Assembly (NCBI GenBank): GCA_045654025.1
Contig: JAZOMO010000043.1
Span: 1-9,323, forward strand
Direction: 5' to 3'
DNA length: 9,323 bases
From: Scatosoma sp045654025
GTDB lineage: Bacteria > Bacillota > Clostridia > Christensenellales > Borkfalkiaceae
Part shown: positions 1-6,295 of the stretch, in pieces
Layout of the letters: the number at the start of each line of letters is the position of its first letter
Position numbering within the stretch: position 1 is the first letter of the stretch
Notes under the pieces: generated by a model
What the model was told of the DNA's origin: nothing
The model's input: only the letters and a program-made list of their open reading frames with translations
Database searches by the model: none
Made by a program: the position numbers and the translations under genes

Positions 1-100
1 TGGATTGCGTTTCGTCTTTTTCGCGATAAGAATCTACTTTGCCGTCGGTGATATTTAACGTAACTTCGTTGCTTTTATTCAATAAATATTCTTTTTCCAT
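1..100 (-). CDS. TldD/PmbA family protein, N-terminal fragment (probable TldE/PmbA partner)
   Basis: The first 33 codons of a gene that runs off the left edge. It starts at an ATG (98-100) behind a very strong ribosome binding site, TAAGGAGGGG, whose first three bases are the stop codon of the upstream tldD-like gene. The visible protein begins MEKEYLLNKSNEVTLNITDG and continues into a segment ending in EKDETQS. This pattern of short strands with a charged 'DGKVDSYREK' stretch resembles the N-terminal domain of TldD/PmbA proteins. In that family the two subunits are usually encoded side by side and form a heterodimer in which TldD carries the zinc site and TldE/PmbA is catalytically inert. 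Position and coupling suggest this is the TldE/PmbA subunit. The assignment rests mostly on context, because the diagnostic C-terminal domain lies outside the window. Confidence 0.7.
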   Translation of the reverse strand, partial: MEKEYLLNKSNEVTLNITDGKVDSYREKDETQS

Positions 101-112
101 GATATCCCCTCC

Positions 113-1450
113 TTATTGCGCGAACATTTTAGATACGCGCACGTACGGGCCGCCGAAGCCTACGGGCAACGGGTTTTGTTCCATCTTACCGCAACCGCCT
201 GCAACGAAGCTTAAGTATTCTACCTTATTCGAAAGCCCGTCGATGAGCCCCAAGGTGGTGAATACGTCGCCCGTGATTACGCTGATTTTTACGGGACGGG
301 TGATTTTACCGTCTACGATTTCGTACGCTACGTTGGGCGCAATCGTGAATTTACTCATGCCCGAGCCGTGCTTTACGCTCTTGATATAATAACCAAACTT
401 CACGCCTGCAAACAATTCTTCCTTCGTCGATTCGCCCGCCTCGATATAGGTGTTGGTCATACGAACGATGGGTTCGAAGGTACAGTTGACCGCACGCGCG
501 TTGCCCGTCATCTTTTCCTTTAAGTACGCCGAGGTCGCACCGCTGTGCAATCTGCCCGCCAAAACGCCCTTCTTAATGAGGTAGTTCTTGCGCGCCTTCG
601 TACCCTCGTCGTCGTAGGGAACGTAGCCACTACCCAGCGCCTTGCCGCAATCCACGATAGACAGCAAGGGGGATGCCACCGCTTTGCCGATTTGCCATTC
701 GCGGCGAATCCCTTCGTCCGCAAGCATGAAGTCTGCCTCGGACTTATGCCCGAACGATTCGTGCGCGAAGATCCCTGCCGCCTCAGGCGAAAGGATTACG
801 GGGTATTCACCCGGGGTGATTGCCACTTCGTTTTGCATACATTCAATCTGTTCTGCGAACGCAGCCTTGATTTCCTTGCCGCGTCTTTTAAGGGCAGAGA
901 AACGGACGTTGCCGATTTGATGGTGTGCCTGGAAGAACTTCTCCCCTTCTGCCAGCGTGCAAGCCAAAACGATACCGCAGGTCTGGTAGTCGTATTCCAC
1001 CGCCGCGCCCTTGCTGGAATAAAATTCAAATACGCTGTTTCTGTCAAGATACGTGCCCGACGGCATCGCCATCAGGGGAGAGGAGGACAAGATAGGCAAG
1101 TAGCTTTCAAGCAAAGCCTTCTTCTCCGCAAGTGGAATATTACGCACGGAACAATCCGCATATACCATTTTTTTATCGACGTTCACCTGGAAACGTCTTA
1201 CCGTTGCGTTGCGCGCAATCTTCGGGTTGCTCTTCGCCTGCGCGTACAGCCCGTCCAACTTCTTTTGCACGTCGGAAATATCCGTCGTCGATGCAAAGTA
1301 CCACATCTTTCCGTCAAACACGCGAATGAACGCGCGCTTTTCTCTGCGCTCCTTGATTTCCTTGAGCATACCGTTCATATACGCTACGTTCGTGGAAAAT
1401 CTATCCTCGATGCGAACGTCTGCGTACGTATCCTGTCTAAACTTGAACAA
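113..1450 (-). CDS. tldD: TldD-type zinc metalloprotease
   Basis: A 445-residue protein of the TldD/PmbA family (peptidase family U62). TldD with TldE forms a cytoplasmic heterodimeric protease that degrades unfolded peptides and, in some bacteria, trims leader peptides of modified peptides such as microcin B17. The zinc motif HESFGH (residues 230-235, HExxxH) is intact. The Cys420-containing GGCGK motif near the C-terminus matches the position of the third zinc ligand in E. coli TldD. The PVGFGGP segment (about 430-436) is also typical. The protein is slightly shorter than E. coli TldD (481 residues), mainly at the N-terminus. The start is a TTG (1448-1450), chosen because GAAGGAGG lies 6 bases upstream and no ATG is equally well placed. 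Its TAA stop is part of the ribosome binding site of the next gene, implying co-translation. A clear promoter precedes it (1507-1535). The natural substrate is unknown. Confidence 0.93.
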   Translation of the reverse strand: MFKFRQDTYADVRIEDRFSTNVAYMNGMLKEIKERREKRAFIRVFDGKMWYFASTTDISDVQKKLDGLYAQAKSNPKIARNATVRRFQVNVDKKMVYADCSVRNIPLAEKKALLESYLPILSSSPLMAMPSGTYLDRNSVFEFYSSKGAAVEYDYQTCGIVLACTLAEGEKFFQAHHQIGNVRFSALKRRGKEIKAAFAEQIECMQNEVAITPGEYPVILSPEAAGIFAHESFGHKSEADFMLADEGIRREWQIGKAVASPLLSIVDCGKALGSGYVPYDDEGTKARKNYLIKKGVLAGRLHSGATSAYLKEKMTGNARAVNCTFEPIVRMTNTYIEAGESTKEELFAGVKFGYYIKSVKHGSGMSKFTIAPNVAYEIVDGKITRPVKISVITGDVFTTLGLIDGLSNKVEYLSFVAGGCGKMEQNPLPVGFGGPYVRVSKMFAQ

Positions 1451-1464
1451 ATTTATCCTCCTTC

Positions 1465-1483
1465 GGCGAAAGAGCTTTTCGCC
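1465..1483 (-). promoter_or_regulatory. Leader hairpin abutting the tldD ribosome binding site
   Basis: In the tldD leader, GGCGAAA and TTTCGCC can pair as a perfect 7-bp stem around a 5-base loop (AGCTC in transcript sense). The stem ends directly next to the GAAGGAGG ribosome binding site (1457-1464). No U-tract follows, so it is not an intrinsic terminator. It could stabilise the mRNA 5' end or affect ribosome access. The pairing is seen in the sequence; the role is inferred. Confidence 0.45.
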
Positions 1484-1506
1484 CTTTTCCCTCGATTTTA
1501 TATACC

Positions 1507-1535
1507 ATTATAATACCAAGAAACACTTTTTGCAA
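1507..1535 (-). promoter_or_regulatory. SigA-type promoter of the tldD operon
   Basis: On the minus strand there is a -35 TTGCAA (1530-1535), a 17-bp spacer and a perfect -10 TATAAT (1507-1512). Transcription should start near 1500, giving a leader of about 50 bases. The -35 is embedded in one arm of the AAAAGGCTTG inverted repeat shared with the divergent promoter. Confidence 0.8.
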
Positions 1536-1602
1536 GCCTTTTTGGCAAATTTCTTGCTTGTAGAACGATTTTTTTGTTTCTATAAATTATTCAAAAGGCT
1601 TG
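1533..1602. repeat. 10-bp inverted repeat overlapping both divergent -35 boxes
   Basis: CAAGCCTTTT (1533-1542) and AAAAGGCTTG (1593-1602) are perfect reverse complements separated by 50 bp of AT-rich DNA. Each arm runs into the -35 of one divergent promoter: read outward, both promoters begin AAAAGGCTTG, followed by CAA for tldD and ACT for the ABC operon. This could be a shared activator or repressor site, or simply a similar -35 context. The repeat is seen directly; any regulatory role is inferred. Confidence 0.5.
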
Positions 1603-1628
1603 ACTTTTCCCTTTTTGCGTGCTATCAT
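1600..1628 (+). promoter_or_regulatory. SigA-type promoter of the ABC exporter operon
   Basis: -35 TTGACT (1600-1605), 17-bp spacer and -10 TATCAT (1623-1628), with a TGC just before the -10 (extended -10). The predicted start is near 1635, leaving a leader of about 65 bases before the ATG at 1700. It is divergent from the tldD promoter, with about 64 bp between the two -35 boxes. Confidence 0.82.
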
Positions 1629-1652
1629 ACAAACTGTATTTATAGAACGAGG

Positions 1653-1686
1653 GCGCACACGTATAAGCGTGTACGGGCGTATGCGC
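1653..1686 (+). promoter_or_regulatory. Structured, alternating purine/pyrimidine leader of the ABC operon
   Basis: Between the predicted transcription start and the first ABC gene lies a GC-rich tract of almost strictly alternating purines and pyrimidines. It can form ACACG (1657-1661) with CGTGT (1668-1672), and an alternative longer-range pairing of GCGCA (1653-1657) with TGCGC (1682-1686), just before the ribosome binding site GAGGGAAG (1687-1694). It could influence translation or bind a regulator. It matches no riboswitch class I recognise, and the stems are short. Confidence 0.3.
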
Positions 1687-1699
1687 GAGGGAAGAAACT

Positions 1700-3472
1700 A
1701 TGCTATTTGGAAAACACATCAATCGGTATTATTTGAAATATCTCTATCTGCTGCTGTTTGGGTTGGCGGCGCTGTTCGTCGTGGATTACGTCCAACTGCA
1801 AATACCAAGGCTGTATAATTATCTCATCAACGGCATCAACAAGGGAGTCGTAACGTTGGACGACGGCACGACTACCGTCTTTGATTTTGACTTCGTTTTG
1901 ACGTACATTTGCCAGCCGATGCTCTGGATTATCCTTGCGATGATTTCGTGTAGATTTTTGTGGCGTATCTGCTTTTTTGGGGCAGGGATTCGGGTGGAAA
2001 CCGACCTGCGCCATAGAATGTTCGACCACAGCAAAAACCTCTCCCAACAGTACTATCAAGTGAACAAAGTCGGCAACCTAATGTCCTTGTATACCAACGA
2101 TTTGGATACTGTGCAGGAATGTTTCGGTTGGGGTACGATGATGCTGGCAGACGCCCTGTTCTTGGGCGTGATGGCAATCGTCAAAATGGCGTCGATGCAC
2201 GGACTGATGACCCTGCTTTCTCTCATCCCGATGGTCTTCCTTTTGCTCGTTTCCCTGCTGGTCGGCAATTCGATGATGAAGAAATGGGACCTTCGTCAGC
2301 AAGCCTTTTCCGACCTTTCGGACTTCTCGCAGGAGAGCTTTTCAGGCATCGCCGTCATCAAGGCGTTCGTGAAAGAATTTAAGGAGCTTTGGGCATTCAA
2401 AAAGCTGAACAAGGACAACGAAAACGCCAACGTTGAATTTACCAAAACCTCCACCCTTTTACATATTTTCGTCACGCTGTTCGTGGAATCGGTCATCTGC
2501 GTTATCTTAGGCTACGGCGGCTACCTCGTCTATAAAGGCACGCTGAACGCAGGCGATTTGATGGAATTCATCGGGTATTTCAACTCCGTCATTTGGCCGA
2601 TTATGGCAATTTCCGAACTCATCGGTATGACCTCGCGCGGCAAGGCGTCGTTAAGGCGTATTTCTGAACTGCTCAACGCAAAACAGGACGTCGTGGACAA
2701 ACCCGAAGTCGTGGAAATCGAGGACGTGCAGGGCAAGATTGAATTTAAAAATCTCACCTTCCGTCACGCCACCGCTGAAAACGATACTCTCGTGGACGTA
2801 AACTTCACGATTGAGGCAGGCGAAAACGTCGGCTTGGTGGGCAAGACGGGCAGCGGTAAAACCACTCTCGTCGATTTGATTATGCGCAACTATAACGTTG
2901 CGGACGGCAGTCTGTTCGTGGACGGAAAGGACGTCAACGACGTATCGATTGCCTCGCTTCGTAAATATATCGCGTACGTGCCGCAGGACAACTTCCTGTT
3001 CAGCGACACTGTGGGCAACAACATTTCCTTTGCTTGCGACGAGGCAGACGAAGACGTTATTCGCCGCGCGGCAGAGCTGGCGGCGGTTGCCGACAACATC
3101 GAAGAATTTTCCGACAAGTACGACACTGTCCTCGGCGAACGAGGCGTAACCGTATCAGGCGGACAAAAACAGCGTATTTCCATCGCGCGCGCCTTGATGA
3201 AGAACGCGCCCATTATGATTTTGGACGACTCGCTGTCGGCGGTCGATACGAAGACGGAACAAACCCTTCTTCGCAACCTGCGCAAGGAACGCGCAGGCAA
3301 GACCACGATCTTGATTGCCCATCGTATCTCCACCATCGAACAGATGGACAAGATACTGTATATCGAAGACGGCAAAGTCATCGCCGTAGGCACGCACCAG
3401 CAACTACTGGAAACCTGTCCTGCCTATAAGACGACGGCAGAGTTGCAAAAATTAGAGGCGGAGAGGGACTAA
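1700..3472 (+). CDS. Heterodimeric ABC exporter, half-transporter with degenerate ATP site (YheI/BmrC-like)
   Basis: A 590-residue half-transporter with a six-helix exporter membrane domain (about residues 14-310) followed by an ATPase domain. Visible ATPase motifs are Walker A GKTGSGKTT (381-389), Q-loop Gln429, signature VSGGQ (485-489), Walker B IMILDD (505-510) and H-loop His541. Asp510 occupies the place of the catalytic Glu. This is the hallmark of the non-hydrolytic site in heterodimeric exporters such as BmrC/BmrD, LmrC/LmrD and TM287/288. Its good signature motif would complete the active site of the partner encoded just downstream. The start ATG has GAGGGAAG upstream. The stop is two bases before the next ATG, and the next ribosome binding site lies inside this gene's 3' end, so the two are translationally coupled. 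Relatives export drugs, lipids or peptides; the substrate cannot be read from the sequence. Confidence 0.95.
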   Translation: MLFGKHINRYYLKYLYLLLFGLAALFVVDYVQLQIPRLYNYLINGINKGVVTLDDGTTTVFDFDFVLTYICQPMLWIILAMISCRFLWRICFFGAGIRVETDLRHRMFDHSKNLSQQYYQVNKVGNLMSLYTNDLDTVQECFGWGTMMLADALFLGVMAIVKMASMHGLMTLLSLIPMVFLLLVSLLVGNSMMKKWDLRQQAFSDLSDFSQESFSGIAVIKAFVKEFKELWAFKKLNKDNENANVEFTKTSTLLHIFVTLFVESVICVILGYGGYLVYKGTLNAGDLMEFIGYFNSVIWPIMAISELIGMTSRGKASLRRISELLNAKQDVVDKPEVVEIEDVQGKIEFKNLTFRHATAENDTLVDVNFTIEAGENVGLVGKTGSGKTTLVDLIMRNYNVADGSLFVDGKDVNDVSIASLRKYIAYVPQDNFLFSDTVGNNISFACDEADEDVIRRAAELAAVADNIEEFSDKYDTVLGERGVTVSGGQKQRISIARALMKNAPIMILDDSLSAVDTKTEQTLLRNLRKERAGKTTILIAHRISTIEQMDKILYIEDGKVIAVGTHQQLLETCPAYKTTAELQKLEAERD

Positions 3473-3474
3473 AA

Positions 3475-5379
3475 ATGAAAGAATTTTTTGAACAATACTA
3501 TCCGCTGATTATCGCTGGAGCTGTGCTGGGCGTTATCTCCGTCGTCTTCTTCCTTTCCTACGTGTTCATCAAAAACAAGAAGGAAACGATGGGCTTTGAC
3601 AGAAATATCCCCGATAAGGAAATCCTTCGTCGCTTGCTCGCCTATGCAAAGCCGTACTGGAAGAGCTTCGTTGCCGTACTCCTTTTGATGGTATTCTCCA
3701 TCTCCTACGACATCGTTGCACCCCTCTTAATCGGACGAATTCAAGGGATGATTAAGGGGGCCTTTGAACTGACCAACCTATTTTGGATGATCGCGCTGTA
3801 CGCAGGGGTTTTGGTGGTTACCCTCGTGTGCTCTTACGTGCAAGCAATCATTCTGCAAAAGGTCGGACAAAAGATTGTTTCCAATATTCGTTTGGACTTA
3901 TTCGAGCACATCGAACAGCTGTCGCACGACCAACTCAACCACATTCCCGTAGGAAAACTGGTCACCCGTGTCACCAACGACACCAACGGCGTTTCGATGA
4001 TGTTCACGAATATCATCGTCAACCTCGTCAAAAACGTCTTCGTCGTGGTCGGTGTGTTGGTGGCGATGCTCTGCCTCAACTATATGCTGACCCTGATGGT
4101 GCTGTGTTTCGTGCCCTTCATCGTCTTCTTTACGATGATGTTCCGTAAATTCTCCCGACGCGCTTACCGCCGGGTAAAAGACGACACCACCGACATCAAC
4201 ACCTTCTTATCCGAAAACCTTTCCGGTATCAAGATTACGCAGTTTTTCAACCGTGAAGATAAGAAGTTGGAGGAATTTTCCAAAAAGAACGCTAAGCTCG
4301 GCAAGTCCAAATACCAACAGATTTTCGTCTTTGGTATCTTCCGACCGCTGGTATACATGCTGTATATCGTATCGGTGATGTGCCTCTTCTTCCTCGGCGC
4401 AAAGGGCGCGTTGGACGGAACGGAAATTTTAGGACAAGTCGTCACCAGCGAAATCATCGTATCCTTCTATATGTATATCTCCAAATTTTTCAACCCGATC
4501 CAGAGCCTTGCAGAACAGTTCAACTGGTTGCAATCGGCACTGGCGTCTGCGGAAAAAATCTTTACGATTATGGATATGCAACCCACGGTGGTAGACAGCG
4601 AGGATGCGATTGAATTACCCTCTGTCGAAGGGAAAATTGAGTTCAAAAACGTCTGGTTTGCCTATGAGGACGAGGACTGGATTTTGAAGGACGTTTCCTT
4701 CACCGTCGAACCCAAACAAACGGTGGCGTTCGTCGGCTCTACGGGTAGCGGTAAGACCACCATTCTCTCCCTTATCTGTCGCAACTACGATATCCAAAAG
4801 GGACAAATTCTCATCGATGGTATCGACATTAAGAAGATTAAGATTTCGTCGCTTAGAAAGCACTTTGGTCAAATGTTGCAGGACGTCTTCCTCTTCTCTG
4901 GCACAATCCGTGAAAATATCCTTCTGCGTGAAGAAGGGATCTCTGACGAAGAGGTATGGCAGGCTTGTCAATACGTCAATGCCGACCACTTTATCAACAA
5001 ACTGAGCGATGGCTTAGATTATCAGATTTTGGAACGTGGCAACAACTTCTCCGCAGGGCAAAGACAGCTGTTGTCGTTTGCAAGAACCATCGTCCATAAG
5101 CCTCAGGTCATGATTTTAGACGAAGCAACGGCAAATATCGACACGGAAACGGAGTTGCTTATTCAAAACTCCCTTGAAAAGATGATGAATATCGGCACGA
5201 TGCTGATGGTAGCGCACAGACTTTCGACCGTACAGCACGCAGACAATATCATCGTGCTTTCTCACGGCGAAATCATCGAACAAGGCAACCATTTTGAACT
5301 GCTCAAAAAGAAAGGTAGATACTACAACCTCTACACCTTGCAACACCGCAAGGAAGAGCTGTTAAAGCAAGGCGCTTAA
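3475..5379 (+). CDS. Heterodimeric ABC exporter, half-transporter with catalytic ATP site (YheH/BmrD-like)
   Basis: A 634-residue partner of the preceding protein. The ATPase domain shows Walker A GSTGSGKTT (421-429), Q-loop Gln469, signature FSAGQ (525-529), Walker B VMILDE (545-550) with catalytic Glu550, and H-loop His581. Its signature departs from LSGGQ, whereas its Walker B is canonical, the mirror image of the upstream subunit. Together they should give one degenerate and one active ATP site. The exporter membrane domain spans about residues 60-345. It is preceded by an additional hydrophobic helix at about residues 9-32 (LIIAGAVLGVISVVFFLSYV), so the N-terminus has more than the usual six-helix set. 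The gene begins 2 bases after the upstream stop. An intrinsic terminator follows at 5401. The substrate is unknown. Confidence 0.95.
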   Translation: MKEFFEQYYPLIIAGAVLGVISVVFFLSYVFIKNKKETMGFDRNIPDKEILRRLLAYAKPYWKSFVAVLLLMVFSISYDIVAPLLIGRIQGMIKGAFELTNLFWMIALYAGVLVVTLVCSYVQAIILQKVGQKIVSNIRLDLFEHIEQLSHDQLNHIPVGKLVTRVTNDTNGVSMMFTNIIVNLVKNVFVVVGVLVAMLCLNYMLTLMVLCFVPFIVFFTMMFRKFSRRAYRRVKDDTTDINTFLSENLSGIKITQFFNREDKKLEEFSKKNAKLGKSKYQQIFVFGIFRPLVYMLYIVSVMCLFFLGAKGALDGTEILGQVVTSEIIVSFYMYISKFFNPIQSLAEQFNWLQSALASAEKIFTIMDMQPTVVDSEDAIELPSVEGKIEFKNVWFAYEDEDWILKDVSFTVEPKQTVAFVGSTGSGKTTILSLICRNYDIQKGQILIDGIDIKKIKISSLRKHFGQMLQDVFLFSGTIRENILLREEGISDEEVWQACQYVNADHFINKLSDGLDYQILERGNNFSAGQRQLLSFARTIVHKPQVMILDEATANIDTETELLIQNSLEKMMNIGTMLMVAHRLSTVQHADNIIVLSHGEIIEQGNHFELLKKKGRYYNLYTLQHRKEELLKQGA

Positions 5380-5400
5380 ACGCCCTATTACACAAAAGAA

Positions 5401-5447
5401 AAAACTCGGTGGATAGACAGCCTATCCGCCGAGTTTTATTATTGCTA
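5401..5447. terminator. Bidirectional intrinsic terminator between convergent operons
   Basis: AAAACTCGGTGGATA (5401-5415) pairs with TATCCGCCGAGTTTT (5423-5437) in a 15-bp stem with a single G-U wobble and a 7-base loop. It is followed by a T-rich tail for plus-strand transcripts. An A-rich run upstream (about 5394-5404) gives a U-tract for minus-strand transcripts. It sits between the ABC operon and the converging FAD/M50-like operon, and can end both. Confidence 0.9.
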
Positions 5448-5454
5448 TGTAACT

Positions 5455-6252
5455 TTAACGGGTGAAGAAACCGATGACCAAACGAACGAGGAACAGAATT
5501 ACAAAACAGGACAAGGACAGCACCAACGAAAGGCACATCAGTCCAAGCAAATACGCGCCAAAGCTATTCATACCTGCGCAGAATCCTACGTACGCGCTGG
5601 GGATAATCAAACCTAAGAACAGGTTAATAACCAGCAACGCGCCCGCCAACCAAGGCAATGCAGGCAACGCGCCCTTGATATCTGCGCTACTTAAGGTTAC
5701 GTGCAACGCAATACACATCGCCACGATATAGAAGAAGAAAAAGGCAAAGCCTGCGCTAATATTGCTAAACAGCGATGCAATCATTCCAAGGCAGACATCA
5801 AAAATACCGTCAAGGGAAAATCCAGCCGCCGCAAAACTGGAAAGCGACGAAGAAATCTCCGTATAGGCATTCGGCAACAACCAAGAAATCAGTAGGAAAA
5901 TCACGCCTGAACCACCGATAATCGGCGCAACACCGATAAAGTAGTTACCAATGACTGCCCAAATGTTTTTCTTGTTGTACGAATGGCTGACGTAGCCAAG
6001 CACGCCGTCTTCGTCCCCTACCTGGAACAGCTTGATATCGTGGATTTTATGGCCGAACACAAGGCACATAGCAGCGTGAGAAAGCTCGTGAATCGGTGTA
6101 CCCAAAGCGCCCGTCGCTACACATACCGCCATACCACCGCCGGTCAAGCGGTAGAAGGCTTGGTTTAACTTTGCCATCAACCAACCGATTAAGAACACCG
6201 CGCCAACGAAATAGATCAACTGAACTATTACGTTCAAAAGTATATCGCCCAT
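5455..6252 (-). CDS. Multipass membrane protein with HExxH motif (M50-like putative metalloprotease)
   Basis: A 265-residue, very hydrophobic protein with about six predicted membrane segments. Within the second it carries GTPIHELSHAAM (residues 51-62), an HExxH zinc-protease motif followed by a small basic stretch. This arrangement is typical of intramembrane M50/M50B-like proteins. A later SLDG (146-149) may correspond to the LDG motif that supplies the third zinc ligand in site-2 proteases, and HVTLSSADIKG (184-194) is a further conserved-looking segment. The reading frame is open further upstream, but the start chosen is the ATG at 6250-6252, with GGAGG 8 bases before it. The longer form would overlap the upstream oxidoreductase gene and lacks such a site. 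The 43-base gap to that gene holds no promoter or terminator, so the two are probably co-transcribed. Proteolytic activity and substrate are unproven. Confidence 0.75.
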   Translation of the reverse strand: MGDILLNVIVQLIYFVGAVFLIGWLMAKLNQAFYRLTGGGMAVCVATGALGTPIHELSHAAMCLVFGHKIHDIKLFQVGDEDGVLGYVSHSYNKKNIWAVIGNYFIGVAPIIGGSGVIFLLISWLLPNAYTEISSSLSSFAAAGFSLDGIFDVCLGMIASLFSNISAGFAFFFFYIVAMCIALHVTLSSADIKGALPALPWLAGALLVINLFLGLIIPSAYVGFCAGMNSFGAYLLGLMCLSLVLSLSCFVILFLVRLVIGFFTR

Positions 6253-6295
6253 TCTTCTAACCTCCAAAAAAGTTTTTGTCTTTTGTTTTATTGTA

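Noticed and set aside
545..1513. Long open frame (322 codons) on the plus strand opposite tldD
   Set aside because: It is antisense to a well-supported gene, has no ribosome binding site or recognisable domain, and has low-complexity Arg/His/Leu-rich content typical of a GC-rich shadow frame.
1630..1699. Small leader peptide in the ABC operon leader
   Set aside because: GTG and ATG triplets are present, but none has a ribosome binding site, and the frames run into the ABC gene without a stop.
1209..1736. Open frame crossing the tldD/ABC intergenic region on the plus strand
   Set aside because: It spans the divergent promoters and overlaps both genes. It resembles no protein and has no start signal.
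2890..3393. 167-codon minus-strand frame inside the first ABC gene
   Set aside because: Antisense shadow of the conserved ATPase domain; its Ser/Arg/Thr-rich translation is explained by the codons of the sense strand.
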